Source: Strigops habroptila (lineage: Eukaryota > Chordata > Aves > Psittaciformes > Psittacidae). Taken from it: DNA of 64,000 nucleotides. Position 1 is the stretch's first letter, and every line of letters begins with the position of its first letter. Below the pieces are notes generated by a model. It made no database searches. It was given only the letters and a program-made list of their open reading frames with translations, and was not told where the DNA came from. Shown one piece after another: positions 22,437 through 32,700 of the stretch. Both the position numbers and the translations under genes were made by a program. The stretch is taken from the NCBI RefSeq assembly GCF_004027225.2, contig NC_044297.2:99569-163568 (forward strand). The letters run 5' to 3'.

Positions 22437-22836
22437 TGGGCCCACAGGGCTGAAAATCATTTATATTGGAGTTATAATTTAGAATAGTAGTATAGATATA
22501 TAAACATTTCCATTATTATAATATATAATTATCTTAATTACATTTGATTACAATTTATTATAGAAAGAAGTGAGGGTTAGAGTTTGGGTAAGGAACAGGG
22601 GTTTCAGTCAGGGATAGGGTTTAGGTTTCGGGGTTAGGGTTTGATTTAGGCCACAGCATCACAGGAGGGAGGGGACGAGGACATGAGGAGTTTGGGGGAT
22701 CCCAGAGGTGTTTTGGGGGCTCTGGGCACCCTGGGGATATTTTAGGGTGCCCATAGGGTGTTGTGGGGGCGGTTTGGGGGGTTTTTTTGAGGTGTTTCAC
22801 GGGTGTTTCTGGGTGCTATGGGGGTGGTTTAGAGTG
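22437..22836. repeat. AT-rich segment and degenerate TTAGGG-like / G-rich tail
   Basis: AT-rich to about 22,560, then variants such as 'gggttagagtttgggtaagg', 'gggatagggtttagg' and 'ggggttagggtttg' (22,570-22,650), then GT/G-rich repeats. The equivalent tail in copy B (57,346-57,720) continues into the long G-rich and CCCTAA region. Here it is cut off at 22,836 by a CR1. Confidence 0.7.
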
Positions 22837-23290
22837 GTCCACTAGAGCAGGTTGCTCCAAGCCCCTGCGTCCAACCTAGCCTTGAACACTGCCAGGGATG
22901 GGGCAGCCACAGCTTCTCTGGGCGCCCTGTGCCAGTGTCCCACCACCCTCACAGGGAAGAATTCCTTCCTAATGTCTGAACTGAATCCCCTCTCTTTCAG
23001 CTTAAAGCCATTCCCCCTTGTCCTGTCACTGCACACCCTTGTAAAAAGTCCCTCTCCAGATTTCTTGTAGGCCCTGTTTAGGTATGGGCTTAGTAAGGTC
23101 TCCCTGGAGCCTTCTCCATGCTGAACACCCCCAGCTCTCTCAGCCTGTCTTCATCAGAGACAAGCTCCAGCTCTTGGAGCATCTTTGTGGCCTTCATAAT
23201 CCATCATTGTAGGATCATAAGTGAACAGAGGTTGGAAGGGACCCCAGGAGGTCTCAAGTCCAACCTGTCAGAAACAGGGTCAGAGCAAGT
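22837..23290 (-). repeat. CR1 LINE 3' fragment
   Basis: Minus-strand CR1 tail beginning inside the element ('ccactagagcaggttgctcc'), so its extreme 3' end is missing. It is joined directly to the telomere-like tail of duplicon A. Confidence 0.9.
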
Positions 23291-24559
23291 GGTTCAATGC
23301 TTGATTCAGTCCCAGCTGGAAAACCCCAAGGCCAGAGACTGCACAGCCTCCATGGGTGACCTGATGCAGCACTTGCCTAAGCCTATGGGAACAAGATTTC
23401 CTTATGTCCTGGCTGAACCTCTCCTCTGTCACTATCCCCCATTGCCTTTTGTCCTCCCACCAGACCTCCCATGGTGAGGAGCCCGGCTCTGGATTCTCCA
23501 TGTCCTCCTTGCCGATACAGGCAGCCACTCCCCGACAGCCTTCCCTTCCCAAGATCTCAGGTCCCATCAGCCTTCCTTTCTCCGGGCTGGACAAGCCCAG
23601 CTCCCACAGCCTCTCCCCACAGGCAAAGTGCTCCAGTCCCTGCCTGTCCTGAGGGCCCCTTGCTAAACCCACTCCTGCTTGCCAATAACGTTCCTGAATT
23701 GGGGATCTGAAACCTGGATGAAGTATTCCAGAGCATCCCTTCCCTTGTTCTCCTGCCGTGCTCCTGGTCATACAGCCCGGGATGCTGCTGTCCTCTCTTG
23801 CTGCCAGGGCACACGCTGCCTCCTGTCCAGATCCTGCCCACCCAGACCTTTCCCATGGGCTGCTCCCAGCCAGGCAGCCCCAGCCTGTGCCAGTGCAGGT
23901 GAGTTCCCTGCAGGGACACCCGACACAGACACTGATGTTGTTCTCTCCCAGGTACTTCCCAGCCCAGCCCAGCTCCCTCCAAGCTCTTCCACCTCCCCTG
24001 CCCGCTCTGCAGTGCCAGTGCCCTCTCCCCAACACAGCCCAGTCGGGGCTGGCCCCCCAGAGAGCCCACTGCAGGGTGCTCTGGGCAGTTGCACAGAGCC
24101 TCAGCCCCTGTGCAGGGCACAGCAGCTCCTGGGGGTCAGCGAGGAGCCAGCCCCACAGAGGGGTGAACGTGGAGGGCAAAAGGGAAAAGAGACACCCAGG
24201 ATACCCTGAGAGGTCTGCAGCCCCGCCATGCCATCCTATCTCCCCACACCAGCACAACAGCCCCGGCCCTTGGGCTCCTCAAGAGCTCTTACTGCTCCAG
24301 GCACAGAGCAGACACCCCAGAGCTGGAGCAGCCAGAAAGCTGATTTCATTCCCCTTCATTCCTGCCATGTGAGGACATATCACAGAGAAGATATTTCCTT
24401 ATATACAATGAGATACCCATTGACACAAAGTCTGTGGGTCAGACAAGAGGAGCAGATACTGAAGTAGCAGGGGCTGAATACTGACGTGTCTTTGAAGACA
24501 ACATCACAACAAGAGGAAGAAAAACGCAACTGTAGAGCAGGAAAGACAGACTTGGCCTG
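23290..24559 (-). repeat. Inverted copy of CR1-derived hybrid and OR 3' flank
   Basis: Reverse-complement counterpart of 19,544-20,460, with additional sequence at 23,290-23,570 (partly shared with 1060-1140) and 23,900-24,230. It ends at the OR pseudogene stop at 24,560, as expected for an inverted repeat. Confidence 0.7.
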
Positions 24560-25195
24560 TCATGACCTACACTTGGAGCCCTTTGCAGAGGAAAGCAGGC
24601 AGTGTATGACTGCTGAAACACATCCAGTCACCAGCTTCCTCACAGCATCCTTGAGCTCCTAGTTCCTCAGGCTGTAGATGAGGGGGTTCACTGCTGGAGG
24701 CACCACCGAGTACAGCACTGACACCACCAGATCCAGGGATGGGGAGGAGATGAAGGGGGGTTTCAGGTAGGCAAAGATGCCAGTGCACCATGGCCAGGTG
24801 AGGGAGGTATGTGGAAAAGGCTTTGTGGCATCCCAGCTCAGAGGGGATCCTCAGCACGGCCCTGAAGATCTGCACATAGGACCCGAGAATGAAAACAAAA
24901 CATTCAAATGCTGAACAGGTACCAATCACAAGAAGCCCAACTTCCCTGAGGTAGGAATGTGAGCAGGAGAGCTTGAGGATCTGGGGGATTTCACAGAAGA
25001 ACTCCTCCACAGCATTGCCTCGGCAGAGGGGTAGTGAAAACGTAGTGGCTGTGAGAAACCCAGTGCCCCAGGCAGTTGCTGCCATGTGGACACAAGCTCT
25101 GCTGCCCAGGAGGGTCCCATAGTGCAGGGGCTTGCAGATGGCCATGTAGCAGTTGTAGGACATGACGGTAAAAAGATAAAGCTCAGCTAAGAGAA
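24560..25195 (-). pseudogene. OR14-like olfactory receptor pseudogene
   Basis: The best-preserved receptor in the window: about 200 residues on the minus strand from the end of TM3 to the C-tail. It has LYLFTVMSYNCYMAICKPLH (the family motif MAYDRYVAIC, here with D to N and R to C changes), FCEIPQILKLSCSHSYLREV, a TM5 segment, and RIPSELGCHKAF leading to TM6. A frameshift near 24,790 scrambles the VSLFVST stretch. Another affects the PPAVNPLIYSLRNQEL region. TM1-TM3 are absent because a CR1 begins at 25,202. Confidence 0.88.
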
Positions 25196-25199
25196 AAAA

Positions 25200-25618
25200 A
25201 ACTCATAGAATCATAGAGTAGTTAGGGTTGGAAAGGACCTTAAGATCATCAAGTTCCAACCCCCCTGCCATGGGCAGGGACACCTCGCACTAAACCATGT
25301 GGCCTAAGCTTCTGTCCAACCTGGCCTTGTACACCACCAGGGATGGAGCATTCACAGCCTCCTTGGGCAACCCCTTCCAGTGCCTCACCATCCTCACAGT
25401 CAAGAACTTCTTCCTTATATCTAATCTAATCTTCCCCTGTTGAAGTTTGAAGCCATTAACTCCTTGTCCTATCGCTACAGTCCCTAATGAAGAGTGCCTC
25501 CCCAGCATCCTTGTAGCCCCCTTCAGATACTGGAAGACTGCTATAAGGTCTCCACACAGTTTCTCTTTTCCAGGCTGAAGAGCCCCAACTTTCTCAGCCT
25601 GTCTTCCTATGGGAGGTA
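25200..25618 (-). repeat. CR1 LINE 3' fragment truncating the OR
   Basis: Minus-strand CR1 with complete 3' tail ('catagaatcatagagtagtt') and about 420 bp of body. It is joined directly to the 5' side of the OR pseudogene, which lacks its first three membrane segments. Confidence 0.95.
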
Positions 25619-25639
25619 GGTAAACATTGACATGTCCTG

Positions 25640-26120
25640 AAAATCTCCCCTCAACCAACTCTATTTCAATAAGCATCAAAAACTAACTGCACAAAAAAGG
25701 AAGAAAAAGAAAATCACAAATCTTAGAAGCTATGAAAGACTGAATGAACTGCAGAGAAATAACCCTAGTGAAGCCAAAGAACTGAATGAGTTCCCTAATG
25801 AAAGGCTGTGCCTCATATACCCCAGGCCCCACCCACAACCCCTCCCTCAATGCCCTAGGGCAGGGGTGGGGCAAACCACCAGCTGAGGTATAAGCAGCCT
25901 GATGAGCCAGTCTGTTTTCTTTTCTATCTGATGTCTGTAACAAACAAAGGGCCAAATAGAGAAAAGGATTCTCCGGTAAAGCTAAAACACCGGCAGTCTC
26001 ACCAGGATTACATCTTGTGCTTCAGAACATGGCTATGAAGGTAATTAATCTTTTCTATTCTGCTTTGACTAAGATATAAAAGCATAAGACTGTTTCTAGC
26101 CCATGTAGAAGTCCAGCACC
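25640..26120. other. Interval without recognised feature
   Basis: AT-richer sequence between CR1 and the satellite. Nothing recognised. Confidence 0.5.
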
Positions 26121-26124
26121 AGCA

Positions 26125-27395
26125 TTCTGTCCTTGGTAGCTCTGGTGGTGTTTCCAGTGGCAAAGTGAGAGGCCCAGGACCAACTTTCAGTCCTGGCTCT
26201 TCGGATGTGGAAGCCGGGCCCGGACGTTCGTGCTCAATGCAGAGGGCTTAGCAGAGCCTCGAGCAGGCACCGTAGATAATGCATGCAATTGGACTTTTAG
26301 GTGGGAAAGCGAGGAGCGAGAGCAATGCCGGTGGCACCGTTGCGGAGCTCCCTGTGTGCAGAAGAGGCCCAGCACCAGCTTTCAGTCCTGGCTCTTCGGA
26401 TGTGGGAGCAGGGCCCAGATGCTCATGCTCCATGCGAGGGTCTCAGCACAGCCTCAAGCCTGAATCATAGAGGATGCATGCAATTGGACTTTTAGGTGGG
26501 AAAGCGAGGAGCGAGAGCAATGCTGGTGGCACCGTTGCGGAGCTCACCGTGTGCAGAAGAGGCCCAGCAGCAGCTTTCAGTCCTGGCTCTTCAGCTGTGG
26601 GAGCAGGGCCTGGACACTCGTGCTCAATGCGTGGTGCTCGGCACAGCCTCAAGCCTGCATCATAGAGGATGCACACAATTGGACTTTTGGGTGGGAAAGC
26701 GAGGAGTGAGAGCAATGCCGGTGGCACCGTTGCAGAGCTCACAGCATGCAGGAGAGGCCCAGCAGCAGCTTTCAGTCCTGGCTCTTCGGCTGTGGGAGCA
26801 GAGCCCAGACGTTCACGCTCCATGTGATGGACTAGGCACAGCTTGGAGTGTGCACCGTAAATGTGCATGCAATTGGACTTTTAGGTGGGAAAGCGAGGAG
26901 CGAGAGCAATGCTGGTGGCACCATTGCGGACCTCAGCATGTGCAGAAGAGGCCCAGCACCAGCTTTTTATCCTGGCTGTTTGGATTTGGGACCAGGGCCC
27001 AGACGTTTGTGCTCAATGCGACGGGCTCAGCAGAGCCTGGAGCAGGCACCATAGACTATGCATGCAATTGGACTTTTAGGTGGGAAAGCGAGGAGTGAGA
27101 GCAATGCCAGTGGCACCGTTGCAGAGCTCACCATGTGCAGAAGAGGCCCAGCACTAGCTTTTCATCCTTCCTCTTCGGCTGTGGGAGCAGGGCCCGATTG
27201 TTCTTGCTCCATGCGATGGGCTCGGCACAGCCTGGAGTGGGCACCGTAGATGTTGCACGCAATTGGACTTTTAGGTGGGAAAGTGAGGAGCAAAAGCAAT
27301 GCTGGTGGCACCGTTGCAGAGCTCACCATGTGCAGAAGAGGCCCAGCAGCAGCTTTCAGTCCTGGCTCTTCGGCTGTGGTTGCAGGGCTCACAGA
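26125..27395 (-). repeat. 195-bp satellite array, minus orientation
   Basis: Just over six tandem units. The landmark 'gtgggaaagcgaggag' recurs at 26,301, 26,496, 26,691, 26,885, 27,080 and 27,275, that is every 194-195 bp. Units are very similar by eye, suggesting recent homogenisation. Because 195 is divisible by three, one frame stays open for 200 codons (26,496-27,098). I read this as a by-product, not a gene. It is the same family as 60,722-63,890 in the opposite orientation. Confidence 0.93.
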
Positions 27396-27399
27396 TTGC

Positions 27400-28335
27400 T
27401 ATCTTCCTGGCCCTGCTCCCTCAGCTGAAGAGCAAGCACAGAAAGCGGATGCTAGGCCTCTTCTACACCCACATATCTTTTCAAAGGTGCCACCAGCATT
27501 GCTCTTGCTCCTTGCTTTCCCTGTTAAAACTAAATCTGCATACTGTCTGGTGCCCACTCTCGGTCTTCCTGAAGCATGGCTCACACAGTGCGAGCATCTG
27601 GCCCCTCCTCCCGAAGACATGGGAGAGAATGCTTTTTCTGGGCCTTTCTACACATGGTGATCTCCACAACTGTGCCACCAGCATTGTTCACAATCTTCTC
27701 TTTTTGATCTAAAACTGAAAAAGAATCTGCTGACTGCCTCTTTGTTTCTCGCTCTTGGAATTCCTGGATCACGGCTCACAGAATGCAAATGTCCGCATCC
27801 TTCTCCCACAGCCAAAGAACGATTACAGAAAGCTGGTCCTGGGCATCTTGTACACCCACAGATATTTGCAAAGCTGCCAGAAGCATTGCTCTGGCTCCTT
27901 GCTTTCCCACCTAAAACTGAAGCAAAATCTATATACTTCCTGTCTGGTACCAACTCTCGGGCGTCCTGGAGCACTGCTCAGAGAGTGTGAATATCCGGCC
28001 CCTGCTCCTACAGCAGAAGACACCCGACAGAAAGCTGGTGTTGGGCATCTTCTACCCACAGTAAGCTCCGCAATGGTGCCACTGGCATTGCTCTCGCTCC
28101 TTGCTTTCGGACAGAAAACTAAAACTCCATCTGCGCACTGCTTCTCTGGTGCCCAGTCTCAGTCTTCCTAGAGCAAAGCTCACTGCGGGCAAAAGTCCAG
28201 CCTCTGCTCCCACAGCCGAGGAACTAGGACAGAAATCTGGTGCTGGGCTTCTTCTACACACTGTCAGCTCCACATCAGTGCCAACAGCACTGCTCTCACT
28301 CCTTGCTTTCCTTCCTAAAACTAAAACTCCTTCCA
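27400..28335 (+). repeat. ~200-bp satellite array, plus orientation, diverged
   Basis: Four to five units of the same family in the opposite orientation ('gccaccagcattgctc', 'ccttgctttcccacctaaaa', 'ctgctcccacagccgaagag'), more diverged than the block to the left. The switch at about 27,395 has near-palindromic flanks (cttcggctg... / ...cagctgaag) around a ~30-bp spacer. Confidence 0.9.
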
Positions 28336-28549
28336 ATCCATACCACCTGTGGGGGGATGGTGCCCTCAGCGGCCCCTGAGGCTTGCAGCGCTTTTCCTGA
28401 CATGCGACTCCTCAACTGAGGTCTGCATCTGGATGGGGTAGCTCCTTTACACCAGCTCCCTCCTGCTTTCCTTGGGGAAACTGGGCTGCACCAGGCACAG
28501 GAAGCTTTCTCTTCAGTGCCCGCAAACATGTTACACACTATATAATCTA

Positions 28550-29072
28550 CTAAACTTCAAACCTCCTTATCTCTATGACAAGTCCAAGCAGCATCTAATG
28601 CGTCCCTTGCACAAGGGACTTGGTAGAAGAGTTCTAGAATGACAGTTGTGAAAGGAGAGTCATAAATATAATTAAGGTATTGCCTAAAGTTTTAACCAGA
28701 CTTCCGAAAGAAGGGGAAATTTTGAACTCCCTGCAGCTCAAAGCAGAAACCAGAGAGTTGAGAGGATCTGAATGACCAAAGAGCAAGTGGAGACAGAAAC
28801 GTGAGAGCAATGTCCACTTGTCCAGTCTGCTGGAAAGATGTCCTTAGACATGGCCATTTGATCAGGAGAGGTAGAAGCACCTGAACAGTGAAGGTGATGA
28901 AATTATAGACAGAGTAGGGGTAATACAAGTACAGGGTAAGATCAGTATTTGTTCTCTTGCCATTAATACGTTGCCTGGAATTTCTCATTCTGTCATGGTG
29001 GGACATGCCAGGTGTAGAATGTACTCGAGTGATTGAGCTGATCGAAATGTGCTTGTATATTTGTGTGCCTAC
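28550..29072. repeat. Dispersed unit U, copy 2
   Basis: Homologous to 11,655-12,160. It lies between the satellite array and an LTR that starts exactly at 29,073. No coding signal recognised. Confidence 0.7.
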
Positions 29073-29757
29073 TGAAACAAGAAGTTAATATTTTTCCATT
29101 GAAACTGTGAACTCCTGTCACTGTCAGATTGCTCAGTTCACTTGGTTGTTAACCTATCTAATCTATTGTAAAAAAGGCCCGCTAATTGTAACCATATTGC
29201 TACAATGGGATGGATGTAACTATATTGTAAAATACTCTTTGTCCCTATGAAACAACTGCCAACAAATGTTGAAGCTAGTCCAAAGAGCTTATGTAATTAG
29301 AACAGAAACTGCGCATCCTTAAGCTAAAAGGTAACTAAAGGACATGGTTTAGTGCAAGGTGTCCCTGCCCATGGCAGGGGGGATGGAACTAGGTGATCTT
29401 AAGGTCCTTTCCAACCCTTACTATTCTATGATTCTATGGAGGAAAGACCATCTGGGGAAGTAAACACCCACCAGAGGGACTGAAGTTCCAGTAATAGGTC
29501 AATAGATGGCAGCAGAGACCATGAAATATTGAATTTCATGCCATACCCAGTTCTTATAATGGGGTGGGACATGCCGCAGAAAATTACTGTACCTGTATTA
29601 AGAAAATATAAGCATGTACTGACATATGTACTGATATTACTGGGGAGCACTTGCGAGGAGAAATCCCAATGCAACCCCCCAGCGCTGCTATAAAAGAATA
29701 CCAGCTGAACAGTCTCGTTGGATGCTAAGTTTGATGCTTTGCTTCACTGTCCCCTGA
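29073..29757 (+). mobile_element. Solo LTR of the class I ERV family, with nested CR1
   Basis: It starts TGAAACAAGAAG at 29,073 and aligns in reverse with the LTRs at 14,115-14,882 and 50,540-51,299, including 'ccaaagagcttatgtaatta', 'agatggcagcagagaccatg' and the TATA-like CTATAAAAGAATACC near 29,690. Homology stops near 29,757, before the expected U5 end, so it is truncated or of another subfamily. No internal retroviral sequence adjoins it. Confidence 0.8.
29345..29440 (+). repeat. CR1 3' tail nested in the solo LTR
   Basis: About 95 bp of CR1 3' end ('gtgtccctgcccatggcagg', 'ttctatgattctatgg') interrupts LTR sequence that is continuous in the other two LTR copies. The CR1 therefore inserted after the LTR. 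Confidence 0.9.
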
Positions 29758-32700
29758 GGCAGCTCCAGGAGAAAGCCCAAAGCAGAAACGGGCGGCACCA
29801 CCTGACCATAGAGCTCCATCGTGCGGGAGGGTGCCAGTGGCTGTGGGAGAAGGTGAGCTGGATGCAAGGGACTGGGCAGGCCATGAGCAAGTTCCTGCAA
29901 GCCCCCAGCTCAAGAAGAGCTTCTCCTGGGGCCTGGTGGCCTGGGCAGAGCCAGCCTCTGTGCATGCTGTACTGGCTTCCTCCATGGGGTCTGCAGGCAA
30001 GGCTTTGCATCCTCCAGCACTGCTGTAGGGAGGGTCTGCCTCTGCCCCTGGTTTCACGGATCTCCGGCCAGGGAACAAGCTGCTGGCTCTGCACCTGGGT
30101 CTGCTGCCAGGGCAGGAGATGTGTTGTCTGAGTTGCATGACAGGCTGCCACAGCTGCCCGGCACAGTGAGCTCACAGGGTCCTAGGAGCAGCCGGACATG
30201 CCCAAGCAGCCTGCTGGGCACGGCACAGGGGTCTCAGCTACTTGGGGGGGCAGGTCCCTCCTGACCCCTCTGGTACTTCCCGCCTGCCCATTGGCACCTT
30301 CTCCTGGTGTCGGGAAGGCATTCAAAATGCCTTTAAATTTCCCAGCATACATTCACTTCTCCAGAACAAAGCCTGTCTTCACATCCAGGGAGACAGCCAT
30401 GTGTGCAGTTACTTTACAGATGCATATGCCCAAATTCAGCAAAGAAGTGTTTTGCAGTATCCATATAGGAAAAAAAAGTAAGAAAACCCCTCTGGGAAAC
30501 ATGAAAATGAAAACCTCCTTGAAGTGTCATTAAACACCGTGAGGGAGTAAAACAGTTTGAGAAGTCCAGCTTTGGGATTTAGGGACAACACAATGGCAAC
30601 AACAATGGACAACAATGGCAATGAGTCCGTGAGACATTTTGACCCCACAGCAAGTGGCCCTTCAGCAGAGGGGACTCGAGACTGAAGTGTTATTTCTTTA
30701 GACAAAATTCAGATCTGTAGGCAAAAGCTCACCAAGCCTGATGTGTGACCCATGACATTAACCAGAATCAGGTGAAACATTCTGCTAGAGCCCGAGGGCC
30801 ATCCAGAAAGACCTCTGGGCCTCGTGATGCTTAGTTAAATTATCCAAAGCACAAGCAGTGCTCTCTTCCATCCTTCCAATTACAGGGCAAGATGAGGAAA
30901 GAAACAGAAAGAGCCAGCAGACAAATACACGTATCCGAGCCTTGTGTCACCAGCAGAATTGGCGTTTTTTGGTCACAAAACCAGGCCTGCTGGTGGGAGA
31001 TGGGGTAGACCTCTCTCCAAGGGGGAAAAGGATCTTTACAGAAGAGTCAGCAGGGCCCAGTGAAAGAGCTTTAAACTACACTTGAAGGCAGAATGGGAGA
31101 AAGCCAGGCTTCCTAGAGAGAAGCCTGTGGGTGGCAAGGCAATGTTAGAGGGACAGTGTGCACCCTTCACTCTGCCATCTCAGTAGAGGGAGGTCTTTTC
31201 CAACCTCAACTATTCTATGATTGTACATATCTCAGCTCAGGCAGAATGGAAAAAGGAGTGGAACAGGCAGGTCGATCTGATCTATAACAGTTACAACACC
31301 TGGACAATGGCCAGACACAAAAAAATCAAACTGGATTTGTGGGCATCTGTGAACCAGGCACATGGATATGGCATCCTATAATGGCAGTGACCAAGAGCAG
31401 CCTTCCACCCCGACATCAGCATAGCTAGCAAGCTGGGACTTACACAGGCAGTCATAAGGAGGGATTAGAGTGGCTTGTTGGTGAGACACAGCTCCTTGAA
31501 CATCATGCCAGTCAGGCTCAGTACTTTTCCTACTTGATGTGGGAAGCCTGGAAGACAAAAATGCTGCAGAAAGTCTGTAGTACAGACATGGTCAGGAAAC
31601 ACCCACCCTTGCCATGCAAAGCAATAGAGCTACCAGAGGCTTTCTAAGCTATATCAGCAGTTTCAGTTTTAATAGATTGGCCACGTAACTTGGTATGAGA
31701 CCAACGTAAGCAACTCAGACCGCCAGGCCCCAGTTTCAACAGCAGGAACTTCCAGTATGAGCCCAATCCAGTGGCAGATTCTTTTCTGCCACAATTAATC
31801 TCACATCCTTCACACAAGACTGCAGTTGCTGATACACATCCCAGAGCTCCTCCTTCAAGCCTGAAGCGATCCTGCAAAAGGTGTTGGTTGAACTACAACG
31901 GCTGAAGATGTTAAAATGCTTTCTCAGCTCTAGCATAGAGGATTCAAATGCCAAGGCACACGCAACCTGGCATAGACCTCGACTGTAACACCACTCAACA
32001 GCAAGCTCTGGAAAGCACTGGACTCACGAAGTCACTAAATCTGTTTCAATTCTTTGCCCATCTGGATTAAGGCCCCCAAGCTACATATTAGACCATGAAT
32101 CAAGAGACTGTCCACTTACTTTCGATGTGACAGACTTCAGAGTCATGGAAATAAGGTTGTGTCAAGACAAACTTCGGCACCAGATTGTTGCCTCAGGAAG
32201 CTCATAAATTTTCCTTTTTTGCCAATCAAGCTCTCAAATAATTCCTTTATGGAAGGGACAAGATAGCAAGTCAGCAAGAGAAGCACAGATCTCTGCTGTT
32301 CTCTGAACACTGTTCTCTGCAGCTTAGTTCACCCACATTCCCACTTCATGTAAGGCAATGCAGGTTCTATGGAAGGCAGTGCCAGGTAGGAGCAGAGTTC
32401 TGCTGCCCTGTGACAAGCCAAGGTAGTTTCAGATCATTAAGCACAGTTTGTTGGAAAGATCTAGCCTTCTATATTTTAGAATGACACAAGGCATGATGGG
32501 AAAAAGGCAGGCCTGGTAAAGGCTACTGTCTCCCTACAGTCACATTCTTTCACCATCTCCCACCACTTTTTTGTATTTTTAAAGCATGCTACATGTAGTT
32601 TGCATTCAACTACGAAATAGTAAATTTTAGCAATTTGTAGCACATTAGATTAAAAAGAAAAAATGCACAGAAGAATAAACCAGTCTACTACGCCTGTTGA

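Larger units (their letters stand above)
12545..22836. repeat. Segmental duplicon, copy A
   Basis: A 10.3-kb block colinear with 48,945-57,720 (copy B). Landmarks correspond at 13,020/49,460, 14,210/50,635, 16,400/52,820, 19,010/53,511, 21,170/56,154 and 22,436/57,345. The offset changes from about 36.4 to 34.9 kb through internal indels. At 22,836 the match to copy B ends at a minus-strand CR1. The parts are annotated separately. Confidence 0.85.

Noticed and set aside
26443-27098. Long open frames in the 195-bp satellite as a repeat protein
   Set aside because: Both strands are open, the diverged arrays of the same family do not keep the frame, and there is no start or splice context; best explained by a unit length divisible by three.
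26125-28335. CENP-B box in the satellite (centromere function)
   Set aside because: The TTCGG-containing stretch lacks the required A and CGGG spacing of the box. No sequence evidence for a centromere.
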